Position numbers and translations under genes: made by a program
Assembly (NCBI GenBank): GCA_025936755.1
Contig: JAICSS010000002.1
Coordinates: 62,001-126,000 of the forward strand
Reading direction: 5' to 3'
Origin: Solirubrobacterales bacterium
Lineage (GTDB): Bacteria > Actinomycetota > Thermoleophilia > Solirubrobacterales > 70-9
Length of the DNA: 64,000 bases
Shown: positions 1-8,395 of the stretch, piece by piece
How positions within the stretch are numbered: the first letter of the stretch is position 1
Layout: each line of letters opens with the position of its first letter
The notes under the pieces: model-generated
The model's input: the letters and a program-made list of their open reading frames with translations, nothing else
Told to the model about the DNA's origin: nothing
The model's database searches: none

Positions 1-249
1 GTCGACGACGACGGCCCCGGCATCCCGGCGGCCGAGCGCGAGCGCGTCTTCGATCGCTTCCATCGCACGGAGGCCGCGCGCGAGCGCGCCTCCGGCGGCA
101 GCGGCCTGGGGCTCGGCATCGCCCGCTCGATCCTCGCCTCCCACGGCGGCCGGGTCTGGATCGAGGACTCGCCGCTCGGCGGCGCCCGGGCCAGCTTCGA
201 GCTGCCCGCCTTCACGCCGAAGATAAGAGGCTTCTCAGCGAACGGTTAG
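1..249 (+). CDS. Sensor histidine kinase, C-terminal fragment
   Basis: The frame is open from the first base to a TAG at 247-249, leaving 82 residues of the catalytic ATP-binding domain of a two-component sensor kinase. The G1 box DDGPGIP (residues 3-9), the F box FDRF (17-20) and the G2 box GSGLGLG (33-39) are all present, followed by the usual final strand. In the family this domain binds ATP and phosphorylates the kinase's own histidine. The sensor part lies outside the window, so the signal is unknown. It ends 33 bases before the redox locus, so that locus may be its target or merely a neighbour. Confidence 0.9.
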   Translation, partial: VDDDGPGIPAAERERVFDRFHRTEAARERASGGSGLGLGIARSILASHGGRVWIEDSPLGGARASFELPAFTPKIRGFSANG

Positions 250-282
250 GGAGCGGTAAGCCGGCGGGCCCAGGATCCGCCC

Positions 283-906
283 ATGTCAGAGACCGAAGCA
301 GGCGTGCTCGGGCCCCGGGCTCGCCCCGCCGCCCGGGTCCGCGACGGCGTCGCCGCCAACGCCCGGCTGACCGCCGCCCTCGCCGCGGCCCTGCTGGTCC
401 TGCTGGCGGCGGAGGGGGTGACGATCCCCTTCATCGGCCGGCTGATCGGCCCCCACATCTTCATCGGCGTCCTGCTGATCCCGCCGGTCGCGCTGAAGAT
501 GGCGAGCACCGGCTACCGGTTCGCCCGCTATTACACCGACGACGGCCCCTACCTCGCCAAGGGGCCGCCGCCGCTCGTGCTGCGCGTCCTCGCCCCGGGC
601 GTCGTCCTCACCACGCTGGCGCTGTTCGGCACCGGCATTGCGCTGCTGATCGCCGGGCCGCCGAGCGGGACCCTGATCTTCGCCCACAAGTCGAGCTTCG
701 TCGCCTGGGTCGCGCTGATGACGCTGCACGTCCTCGGGCACCTGCTCGAGGTGCCGCGGCTGGCGACGGCCGACTGGCGGCGCGATCTCCCCCGCGAGGC
801 GCGCCTGGCCGGCGCCGGCGCCAGGGCGCTGGCCCTGACGGCGGCGATCGGCGCCGGCCTCGCCCTGGCCCTCCTCACCTTCTCGATGGCACGACCGTGG
901 TTCTAA
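283..906 (+). CDS. b-type cytochrome-like integral membrane protein
   Basis: A 207-residue protein with about five hydrophobic segments (roughly 28-46, 55-74, 102-124, 134-155 and 180-202). Histidines sit inside or at the edge of segments (H58, H135, H149, H153), the pattern of haem-b binding cytochrome b561/DUF4405-type proteins. It is the first gene of a locus with an ApbE flavin transferase and a ferric-reductase-like protein, so passing electrons across the membrane to an outside acceptor is the likely role. The haem and the partner are inferred. No strong ribosome-binding site precedes the ATG. Confidence 0.65.
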   Translation: MSETEAGVLGPRARPAARVRDGVAANARLTAALAAALLVLLAAEGVTIPFIGRLIGPHIFIGVLLIPPVALKMASTGYRFARYYTDDGPYLAKGPPPLVLRVLAPGVVLTTLALFGTGIALLIAGPPSGTLIFAHKSSFVAWVALMTLHVLGHLLEVPRLATADWRRDLPREARLAGAGARALALTAAIGAGLALALLTFSMARPWF

Positions 907-963
907 GAGAACTCTCAGCCTCCGCTTAGGGGCGGTTTGGAGCTCGGAGGGAAAGTCAGGCAG

Positions 964-1434
964 ATGGACTCATTCGAAAAGCAAGCGCTGAAGCAGGAGG
1001 CGCGTCGCCGCCTGCGGGCCCAGCGCCAGCGGGCGGGGCAGCTGCGCGGCCGGGTCGTCGCGATCTCGCTGATCGGCTTCGTGCTCCTCTGGGGAGTGAT
1101 CTTCGCGCAGATGGCGACGGGCCACGATCCCGTCCTCGGCGACAAGTCCTCTGCGGTCGCGGCGTCGTCGGCGACCAGGAAGCACCGCGCCCAGGCATCG
1201 GCGCCTCCCGTCGAAGCGGCCGAGACCGACGCCGAGGGAGGCGACCACCCGGGGGAGGCCGCGAGCGAAGCGATCGAAAGCACCGACCCCGAAGAACTCG
1301 AAGCCCAACAGGCGGCCGAACGCGAAGCGTTCGAAGCCGCGGAAGCTCGCGAACTGGAAGCGGCGGAACTGGAAGCGGCGGAAATCGAAGCGATCGAAAC
1401 GGAACCCGAACCGGTGACGACGAGCCAGTCGTGA
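964..1434 (+). CDS. Small membrane-anchored protein with acidic Ala/Glu-rich tail
   Basis: A 156-residue protein. A basic N-terminus (about 1-28) precedes one membrane segment (about 29-49), which suggests an anchor with the C-terminus outside. The outer part is low complexity; its last 50 residues are mostly Ala and Glu, from a partly repeated GAAGCGGCGGAA-type DNA tract. I chose ATG 964; a TTG at 937 is in frame but starts in the leader. GGAGG lies at 946-950, rather far upstream. The stop overlaps the GTG of the ApbE gene. No family is recognised; its place suggests an accessory subunit of the redox system. Confidence 0.6.
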   Translation: MDSFEKQALKQEARRRLRAQRQRAGQLRGRVVAISLIGFVLLWGVIFAQMATGHDPVLGDKSSAVAASSATRKHRAQASAPPVEAAETDAEGGDHPGEAASEAIESTDPEELEAQQAAEREAFEAAEARELEAAELEAAEIEAIETEPEPVTTSQS

Positions 1435-2375
1435 GCCTCGAAGCCCACCTCGAGTTCGCCTGCTTCGGCGGCAGGGTCTCCCTTCACGTGCGCGGCGCCG
1501 ACGAGAAAGAGGGCCTCGGGCTCGCCGAGCGAGGGCGCGAACTGCTGCTCGACGCGCACGAGCGGCTCTCGCGCTTCGAGCCGAGCAGCGAGCTCTCGCG
1601 CCTGAACCGCGACCCGCGCACCGAGGTGCCGGCCTCCCCGCTCCTGCGCCGGCTGGTCGCGGCGGTCCTCGCCGCCGGATCGCGCAGCGGCGGCCTCGTC
1701 GACGCCACCCTGCTCGACGCGATCGAGCGCGCCGGCTACCGGTCTTCACTGGAGAGCACGGAGGCACGGCCGCTGACGCGGGCGGAGCTCGGCGCGCAGG
1801 ACCAGGCGCCGGCCCGGCCAAGCGTCACCGCCGAGTGGTGCTCGGTGAGGGTGGATGCAGCGGCGGGGACCGTGATCCGCCCGCCCGGGGTGCGGATCGA
1901 CGGGGGCGGCATCGCCAAGGGCCTGCTGGCCGACCTTGTCGGCGAGGAGCTCGCGGCTACGGAAGCCTTCGCCGTCGAGTGCTGCGGCGACATCAGGCTC
2001 GGTGGATCGAGCGCGCTGAGGCGTCGGATCAGGGTCGACGACCCGTTCGGCACCGAGCCGCTGCACGAGTTCGAGGTCAGCGCGGGGGCGGTCGCCACCA
2101 GCGGCATCACGCGTCGCGCGTGGGGCGGGAGCGGGGTCAGCCTCGCCCACCAGATCCTCGACCCCGCCAGCGGGCGGCCCGCCTTCACCGGGATCGTGCA
2201 GGCGACCGCGCTCGCCCCAACCGCCCTGGAGGCCGAGATCCTCGCCAAGTCGGCGCTGCTGTCCGGGCCCGAGGGCGCCAGGGACTGGCTGCCCTTCGGC
2301 GGCGTCCTGGTCCCGGTCGAGGGCGAGCCAGAGGTGATCGCCGCTGCGGAACCTGTCGCCGAGGCGATGGCGTGA
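1431..2375 (+). CDS. apbE: FAD:protein FMN transferase (ApbE family)
   Basis: A 314-residue ApbE-like enzyme. The family cleaves FAD and attaches FMN covalently to a Ser/Thr of partner redox proteins outside the cytoplasm. The signature stretch RIDGGGIAKG (about 155-164), the following CGDIRLGG (185-192) and a late HQILDP match the family core. No signal peptide is evident, which is unusual for an exported ApbE. It starts at a GTG overlapping the previous stop (GTGA) and overlaps the next gene the same way, so the genes are translationally coupled. No FMN-binding-domain substrate is encoded beside it. Confidence 0.85.
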   Translation: MSLEAHLEFACFGGRVSLHVRGADEKEGLGLAERGRELLLDAHERLSRFEPSSELSRLNRDPRTEVPASPLLRRLVAAVLAAGSRSGGLVDATLLDAIERAGYRSSLESTEARPLTRAELGAQDQAPARPSVTAEWCSVRVDAAAGTVIRPPGVRIDGGGIAKGLLADLVGEELAATEAFAVECCGDIRLGGSSALRRRIRVDDPFGTEPLHEFEVSAGAVATSGITRRAWGGSGVSLAHQILDPASGRPAFTGIVQATALAPTALEAEILAKSALLSGPEGARDWLPFGGVLVPVEGEPEVIAAAEPVAEAMA

Positions 2376-2956
2376 ACGTCGCCCCCCACCTCTTCTGGAT
2401 CACCAGCCGAGCCGCCGGCGGCGCCGCCTTGCTCCTCGCCAGCGCCAGCGTCGCGGTCGGCCTGATGATGAGCTCCAGGCGCGCGAGCGCGAACAAGCGC
2501 GACCTCCGCGCGGTCCACGAGGCGATGTCCCTCACCACCTTGGCGATGGTCGCCCTGCACGGCCTCTCCCTCCTCGGCGACTCCTACCTGAACCCCGGCG
2601 TGGCCGGGATCGCGATCCCCTTCGTCGGCTTCTACCGGCCGCTTTGGACCGGGCTCGGCATCGTCGCCGGCTACGGGCTCGCCGCCCTGGGCCTGACCTA
2701 CTACCTGCGCGACCGCATCGGAGCGGCACGCTGGCGGCGGCTGCACCGCCTCACCGCGGTCTTCTGGCTGGCGGCGATCGCCCACACGATCGGCGCCGGC
2801 AGCGACGCCGCGCAGTGGTGGTTCCTCGGCGTCAGCGGCGCCCTCGTCCTGCCAGCCGCCGCCCTGCTCCTCCTCCGCTGGCTCGGCCGCTGGTGGGATG
2901 CGCGCGGCAGCTCGGAGACGGCGCATATCCCGGCGCCGAGAGCCACCTCGGGCTGA
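2372..2956 (+). CDS. Ferric reductase-like transmembrane protein
   Basis: A 194-residue membrane protein with about five segments and two spaced histidine pairs, H49/H63 and H125/H138. This is the arrangement that holds two haems b in the ferric-reductase/NOX/MsrQ family. It has no attached FAD/NADPH domain, so electrons must come from another protein. The GTG start overlaps the ApbE stop (GTGA). With the upstream cytochrome and ApbE it makes a plausible transmembrane flavin/haem electron chain. The fold is well supported; the substrate is unknown. Confidence 0.75.
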   Translation: MNVAPHLFWITSRAAGGAALLLASASVAVGLMMSSRRASANKRDLRAVHEAMSLTTLAMVALHGLSLLGDSYLNPGVAGIAIPFVGFYRPLWTGLGIVAGYGLAALGLTYYLRDRIGAARWRRLHRLTAVFWLAAIAHTIGAGSDAAQWWFLGVSGALVLPAAALLLLRWLGRWWDARGSSETAHIPAPRATSG

Positions 2957-2966
2957 GGGCCGGGGC

Positions 2967-3761
2967 CTAGGCTGAGAGGTCGCGGCGCTCGAACAGCCAG
3001 GCGCCGAGCGCAGCGCAGACGATCGCCGCTGCGGTGACCCCAAGGAAGGCGACTGGCTCGATCCCATTCTCGATCGCGTTGCCGTAGTACTTGAAGACCG
3101 AGGCGTAGCGCAGCCAGTCGAAGCCCGGATCGAGCTTGCCGATCAGGTCCGCCACGTACATCCCCACCAGCACCCCGGCGACGGCCCCGGTGACGACGCT
3201 GGTTCGCAGCGACCAGGCGCAGGCGACGATCCCGAGGCCGGCGAAGAGGAGCGCCAGGGGCCAGACGCCGGCGAAGCCGGCGGCGGCCGGGCCGGCGGCG
3301 AGGCCGGCGCCGGCGAGGACGCTCCCGAGCATGGTCAGGAGATAGGAGATCGCGAGGACCACCGCCAGCTCGATCGCCGTCGCCAGGAAGCCCGCGGCGC
3401 AAAGGCGCCGCCGCGAGACCGGGGCCGAGAGCAGGACGTCGAGGCGCCCCGATTCCGCGGCTCCGGCGAGGCCCGAGCCGACCGCGCGCACGGCAAGGTA
3501 GCCGAGCGCCAGCGGCACGATCAGGCTCAACATCTCCGCGTGCAGGTACTGCTCGACGTTGGAGAGCCGACCGATCCCGAAGGCTTCCTTCAACCCGGCT
3601 GGGTATTTGCCGACGACCTTCGAGATCGAGTCTTCGACGGAGGGGAAGATCGCGACGATGAACGCGGACATCAGCCCCAGCGGCAGCCCCCACGCCAGCA
3701 GCGAGCGGCGACGGTCGCGGAGGTGGCTCGATACGAGAGCGGCGACCTGGCCGGCCATCAC
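2967..3761 (-). CDS. ABC-2 type transporter permease
   Basis: A 264-residue integral membrane protein with six predicted segments, starting with a short basic cytoplasmic stretch before the first helix. The topology matches ABC-2 exporter permeases. Its ATG overlaps the stop of the upstream ATPase gene (ATPase 4654 to 3758), so the two are coupled and form one exporter. Such pairs often export antibiotics, lipids or polymers; nothing here defines the substrate. It converges on the ferric-reductase-like gene with only 10 bases between stops. Confidence 0.8.
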   Translation of the reverse strand: MMAGQVAALVSSHLRDRRRSLLAWGLPLGLMSAFIVAIFPSVEDSISKVVGKYPAGLKEAFGIGRLSNVEQYLHAEMLSLIVPLALGYLAVRAVGSGLAGAAESGRLDVLLSAPVSRRRLCAAGFLATAIELAVVLAISYLLTMLGSVLAGAGLAAGPAAAGFAGVWPLALLFAGLGIVACAWSLRTSVVTGAVAGVLVGMYVADLIGKLDPGFDWLRYASVFKYYGNAIENGIEPVAFLGVTAAAIVCAALGAWLFERRDLSA

Positions 3762-4654
3762 TCCCCCTCCTCGCGGTAATAGCCGAGGAAGACCTCCTCC
3801 AGGGAGGGGTGGACGGCTTCGATGTCGGTGACGTGGTGGGCGGCGAGCGCCTTAAGCACCCGGTCGAAGTCGCCCGCGACCTCGAAGCTGGCGTGCCCGT
3901 CGGCGAGCGCGAGCTCGGTAACGCCGGGCAGCTTCCGCAGATCCTCGAGCGAGCTGGGCCCAGACAGCCGAACGCTGACCTTGCGCCGGGCCTTGCCGAG
4001 CAGGTCGACCATCCGCTCGACCGCGATCAGCCGTCCCTCCCGCACCATGCCGACCCGGTCGCAGATCCTCTGAACCTCGTCGAGGTCGTGGGAGGAGACG
4101 AAGACGGTGCGGCCCCGCTCGCGCTCCTCGTCGACCAGCGTCAGGAACTCCTCCTGCATCAGCGGGTCGAGGCCGCTGGTCGGCTCGTCGAAGATCAACA
4201 GGTCCGGTTCGTGGAAGGTGGCGAGGATCAGCCCGATCTTCTGGCGGTTGCCGCGTGAGAGCTGCCCCAACGGTCGCTCGAGGTCGGCGTCGAAGCGCTC
4301 CGCCAGCGCCTCGGCACGACCGAGCCCGTCGACCCCGCGCAGCCGCGCGAGCAGCCTCAAAGCCTCGCGTCCGCTCGCCTGCCGCCCGAAGCCGAAGTCG
4401 CCCGGGAGGTTTCCGAGACGGGCCCGGATCGCGACGCTGTCGCGGCGGCTGTCGCGGCCGAAGAGACGGGCGCTGCCGCCGGTCGGATGGTGGAGGTCGA
4501 GCAGGGCGCGGATCGTCGTCGTCTTGCCGGCGCCGTTGGGGCCGAGGAAGCCGAAGACCTCACCTGGAGCGACGGCGAAGGTGACGTCCTCGATGCCGCG
4601 GCGGCGGCCGTAGAACTTCGTCAGCCCCTCGGCCTCGATCGCCGCAACGCTCAT
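3758..4654 (-). CDS. ABC transporter ATP-binding protein (ABC-2 exporter)
   Basis: A 298-residue nucleotide-binding subunit. The Walker A motif GPNGAGKTT lies at 38-46; an LSRGNRQK signature and the Walker B stretch FDEPTSGLDP follow in order. After the core comes a C-terminal extension of about 80 residues, as in DrrA/CcmA-like exporters. An in-frame open stretch runs 168 bases further upstream but into the leader of the divergent Nramp gene, so the ATG at 4654, directly before the conserved start, is preferred. It powers the permease encoded next to it. Confidence 0.9.
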   Translation of the reverse strand: MSVAAIEAEGLTKFYGRRRGIEDVTFAVAPGEVFGFLGPNGAGKTTTIRALLDLHHPTGGSARLFGRDSRRDSVAIRARLGNLPGDFGFGRQASGREALRLLARLRGVDGLGRAEALAERFDADLERPLGQLSRGNRQKIGLILATFHEPDLLIFDEPTSGLDPLMQEEFLTLVDEERERGRTVFVSSHDLDEVQRICDRVGMVREGRLIAVERMVDLLGKARRKVSVRLSGPSSLEDLRKLPGVTELALADGHASFEVAGDFDRVLKALAAHHVTDIEAVHPSLEEVFLGYYREEGE

Positions 4655-4701
4655 GGCGGCCGCCTGCGTTGGAGCGTTCGCGCGGATCGCACGGAGGCAG
4701 T

Positions 4702-6024
4702 ATGAATCAGCGGATGGCGAGCCCGCCGACGCGACGCCACGCCCACCGCACGCCTGGGCGCCACACCCACTGGCGGCTCGCCAGGAATCGCCGGCGGCTG
4801 CTGCGCGGCGGCGCCCTGGCAACCCTGCTCGCGGTCGTCGGCCCTGGCCTTCTCGCCGGCCTCTCCGACGACGACCCGGCCGGGATAACGACCTACTCGA
4901 TCCTCGGCGCCGAATACGGCTACCGGCTGATCTGGGTCCTGGTCGTCTCGACCGCGGCCCTGATCGTCTTCCACGAGCTCGGCGTTCGGCTCGGGATCGT
5001 CACCGGTAAAGGGCTGCTGACCCTGGTCCGCGAGCGCTACGGGCCGAGGGCCGCGGCTCTGGTCCTCGGAGCGCTGGTGATCGCCAACACCGGCACCCTC
5101 TGCGCCGAGTTCGCGGGGGTCGCCGCCGCGATGGACCTGCTCGGGGGGATGAGCCGCTATCTCAGCGTGCCGCTTGCCGCCGCCGGCGTCTCGGCCCTGG
5201 TCCTGCGGGAGAACTTCCGCCACGTCGAGCACTTCCTGCTGGCGCTCAGCTCGGTCTTCGTCGCCTACGTGATCTCCGGCTTCCTCGCCCACCCCGACTG
5301 GGGCGCTGCCGCTCGAGGCGCCGCTGTCCCCAGCATCCCGCTTAACCGCGACGCCCTGCTGGTCGCGGTGGCGACGGTCGGGACGACCCTGGCGCCGTGG
5401 GGCCTGGCCTTCATCCAGTCCTACGCGGTCGACAAGGGCCTCACCGCCAAGGACCTTCGCTTCGAGCGCGTCGACGTCATCGTCGGCGCGGTGCTGACCG
5501 GGGTGATCGGCCTCTTCGTGATCGTCGCCTGCGCCGCGACCCTGCACACGCACGGGATCGAGGTGAACGACGCACGCGACGCGGCCAACGCGCTGGAGCC
5601 GCTGGCGGGCAGCGCCGCCGCGACCCTCTTCGGCCTCGGCTTCCTCGGCGCCGCCCTCCTGGCGGCGGCGATCGTCCCGCTCTCCACCGCCTACTCGATC
5701 TCCGAGACCCTCGGCCGCAAGGCGGACCTCGACGACAGCTTCGCCGAGGCTCGCTCCTTCTACCTCAGCTTCGCCGCCGTGGTCGCCGTCGCCGCCGCGA
5801 TCGTCCTCATCCCCGGCGCGCCGCTGATCGAGATCCTCTTCCTCACCCAGGCCCTGAACGCGGTCCTGCTGCTGGTGCTGCTGCCGTTCATGCGCTCCCT
5901 CGGCCGCGACCGCGAGCTGATGGGCGAGCACGCCCTCAGCCGGGCGGGGCGGGCGGCCACCGGCCTCGCCCTCGGCGTCATCGCCGTCGCGGTGGTGGCG
6001 CTCGGCGTGCTGGCGCTGGGGTGA
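4702..6024 (+). CDS. Nramp-family divalent metal transporter, divergent clade
   Basis: A 440-residue polytopic protein of about 11 segments. The first helix carries DPAG (58-61) where classical Mn/Fe Nramps have DPGN, and helix 6 has APW where they have the metal-binding MPH. It therefore belongs to a divergent branch and its ion should not be assumed to be Mn2+. ATG 4702 has GGAGG at 4693-4697. Its stop overlaps the GTG of phosphoketolase. A metal need of the downstream enzymes (Mg2+ for TPP) would fit this coupling but is only inference. Confidence 0.8.
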   Translation: MNQRMASPPTRRHAHRTPGRHTHWRLARNRRRLLRGGALATLLAVVGPGLLAGLSDDDPAGITTYSILGAEYGYRLIWVLVVSTAALIVFHELGVRLGIVTGKGLLTLVRERYGPRAAALVLGALVIANTGTLCAEFAGVAAAMDLLGGMSRYLSVPLAAAGVSALVLRENFRHVEHFLLALSSVFVAYVISGFLAHPDWGAAARGAAVPSIPLNRDALLVAVATVGTTLAPWGLAFIQSYAVDKGLTAKDLRFERVDVIVGAVLTGVIGLFVIVACAATLHTHGIEVNDARDAANALEPLAGSAAATLFGLGFLGAALLAAAIVPLSTAYSISETLGRKADLDDSFAEARSFYLSFAAVVAVAAAIVLIPGAPLIEILFLTQALNAVLLLVLLPFMRSLGRDRELMGEHALSRAGRAATGLALGVIAVAVVALGVLALG

Positions 6025-8393
6025 AGCTAACCTCGACCTCGGTGGCCGAGCCGAGCGAAGCCGAGCTGGATGGCCTGATCGCCTACTGGGAGGCGGCGAA
6101 CTACCTCACCGTCGCTCAGATCTACCTGCAGGGCAACCCGCTGCTGCGCGAACCGCTGCGACCCGAGCACGTCAAGCCGCGGCTGCTCGGCCACTGGGGC
6201 ACCTCCCCCGGCCTCAACCTCGTCTATGCGCAGCTCAACCGGCTGATCCGCGAGACCGGCGACGAGGTCCTCTACGTCGCCGGCCCCGGTCACGGCGGCC
6301 CGGCCGTGGTCGCCAACGTCTACCTCGAGGGCACCTACTCCGAGATCTACCCGCAGGTCTCCCAGGACGAGACAGGGCTGCTGCGGCTGGTGCGGCAGTT
6401 CTCGACTCCCGGCGGCATCCCCAGCCATGTCAGCGTGCCCACCCCCGGCTCGATCCACGAGGGCGGCGAGCTCGGCTACGCGCTGGCCCACGCCTTCGGC
6501 GCCGCCTTCGACAACCCCGACCTGCTGGTCGCCTGCGTGATCGGGGACGGCGAGGCGGAGACGGCGCCGCTGGAGGGATCGTGGAAGGGCGTGCGGTTCC
6601 TGAACCCGGCGCGGGACGGGGCGGTGCTGCCGATCCTGCACCTGAACGAGAACAAGATCTCCGGGCCGACGGTGCTGGGGCGGGTGCCCGAGGAGGAGGT
6701 CCTGCAGCTGCTGGCCGGACACGGCTACGCGGCGCGGATCGTCGCCGGCTCGGACCCACGCCGCGTCCATCGCGAGTTCGCCGCCGTCCTCGCCGAGTCC
6801 CGCGCCCGGATCGCCGCGATCAAAGACGAGGCGCGTTCGGGCCGCGGCTCCGGCCGTCCGCGCTGGCCGGCGATCGTGCTGCGCACCCCGAAGGGCTGGA
6901 CCGGCCCGGCGGAGGTCGACGGAGTCGCGGTCGAGGGCACCTTCCGCGCCCACCAGGTGCCGCTCAAAGGCGTCCGCGAGAACCCGGAGCACCTGGCGAT
7001 GCTGGAGCGCTGGATGCGCAGCTACCGGCCCGAGGAGCGCTTCGACGGGCAGGGACGCCTGGCCCCCGAGCTGGCGGCGCTGGCGCCCGAGGGCGAGCTA
7101 CGCATGGGCGCGACCCCTCAGGCCAACGGCGGTCGCCGCCTGGTGCCGCTGGAGATCCCCGACCCAGCCGCCTACGCGATCGAGGTCCGGGAGCCGGGCG
7201 CCGAGCACGCCGAATCGACCAAACGCCTCGGCCTTCTGCTGCGCGACCTCTACGCCGCCAACCCCGACAACTTCCGCCTCTTCTGTCCCGACGAGACCGA
7301 CTCCAACCGGCTCGGCGCCGTCTTCGAGGTTTCCGACCGCTGCCTGATGGACGCCCGCCCCGAGGACACCGGCGTCTCCCCCGAGGGCCGGGTGATGGAG
7401 GTCCTGTCCGAGCACAACTGCCAGGGCTGGCTCGAGGGCTACCTGCTGAACGGCCGCCACGGGCTCTTCGCCACCTACGAGGCCTTCGCGATGGTCTCCG
7501 CCTCGATGGCGATCCAGCACACGAAGTGGCTGGAGGAAATGCGGCGGCTGGACTGGCGCGCCCCGGTCGCCTCGCTCAACGTCCTCCTCACCTCGACCTG
7601 CTGGCGCAACGACCACAACGGCTTCAGCCACCAGGGGCCGGGGCTGATCGACACGATGATCAGCCTCCGCGGCGAGGTCGTCCGCATCTACTTCCCGCCC
7701 GACGCCAACTGCCTGCTCGCCGTCGCCGACCACGCCTTTCGCAGCCGCGACTACGTCAACCTGATCGTCGAGGACAAGCAGCCCCAGCTGCAGTACCTGA
7801 CCTATGAGCAGGCGCGCGCCCACGCCGCCGCCGGCGCTTCCCGCTGGGAGTGGGCGAGCAGCGACGACGGTGAGGACGCCGACGTCGTCCTCGGCTGCGC
7901 CGGGGACATCCCGACCCAGGAGACGCTCGCCGCCGCCTGGCTGCTGCGCCGCCACACGCCGGAGCTGAAGGTGCGGGTCGTGAACGTGATCGACCTGATG
8001 ACCCTGTTCCCGCGCGAAACGCACCCGCACGGCTTGCCGGAGGAGCGCTTCGTCGAGCTCTTCGGCGAAGACGACGACGTGGTGATGGCCTTCCACGGCT
8101 ACGCCCGCGCCCTGCACCAGCTCCTCCACGGCCGCCCCCACCCCGGCCGCTTCCACGTCCGCGGCTTCAGCGAGCAAGGGACGACGACCACCCCCTTCGA
8201 CATGGTCGTGATCAACCGGATGAGCCGCTACCACCTGGCGCTGGAGGCGCTGCGCCGGGCGCGCCGGGCGCCGGCCGGGGCGTCGGAGCTGGAAGCCCGC
8301 TGCGAGGAGATGCTCGACCGCCACCGCTCCTACGTGCGCGAGCACCTCGAGGACATGCCCGAGGTCCGCGACTGGACCTGGGGCGCAGGCTGA
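6021..8393 (+). CDS. xfp: Phosphoketolase (xylulose-5-P / fructose-6-P)
   Basis: A 790-residue thiamine-diphosphate enzyme, normal length for the family. It cleaves xylulose-5-phosphate (and often fructose-6-phosphate) with phosphate to acetyl-phosphate plus an aldose phosphate. Family stretches include GPGHGGPA with the following YLEGTYSE, and GDGEAETAPLEGSW, which forms part of the TPP/Mg site. The GTG start overlaps the Nramp stop (GTGA). Acetate kinase follows by two bases, so the acetyl-phosphate is converted on to acetate and ATP. Which sugar it prefers cannot be read here. Confidence 0.93.
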   Translation: MKLTSTSVAEPSEAELDGLIAYWEAANYLTVAQIYLQGNPLLREPLRPEHVKPRLLGHWGTSPGLNLVYAQLNRLIRETGDEVLYVAGPGHGGPAVVANVYLEGTYSEIYPQVSQDETGLLRLVRQFSTPGGIPSHVSVPTPGSIHEGGELGYALAHAFGAAFDNPDLLVACVIGDGEAETAPLEGSWKGVRFLNPARDGAVLPILHLNENKISGPTVLGRVPEEEVLQLLAGHGYAARIVAGSDPRRVHREFAAVLAESRARIAAIKDEARSGRGSGRPRWPAIVLRTPKGWTGPAEVDGVAVEGTFRAHQVPLKGVRENPEHLAMLERWMRSYRPEERFDGQGRLAPELAALAPEGELRMGATPQANGGRRLVPLEIPDPAAYAIEVREPGAEHAESTKRLGLLLRDLYAANPDNFRLFCPDETDSNRLGAVFEVSDRCLMDARPEDTGVSPEGRVMEVLSEHNCQGWLEGYLLNGRHGLFATYEAFAMVSASMAIQHTKWLEEMRRLDWRAPVASLNVLLTSTCWRNDHNGFSHQGPGLIDTMISLRGEVVRIYFPPDANCLLAVADHAFRSRDYVNLIVEDKQPQLQYLTYEQARAHAAAGASRWEWASSDDGEDADVVLGCAGDIPTQETLAAAWLLRRHTPELKVRVVNVIDLMTLFPRETHPHGLPEERFVELFGEDDDVVMAFHGYARALHQLLHGRPHPGRFHVRGFSEQGTTTTPFDMVVINRMSRYHLALEALRRARRAPAGASELEARCEEMLDRHRSYVREHLEDMPEVRDWTWGAG

Positions 8394-8395
8394 CC

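Noticed and set aside
5397-6020. N-terminal extension of phosphoketolase
   Set aside because: The frame is open but antisense in character and overlaps the Nramp gene; the family start coincides with GTG 6021.
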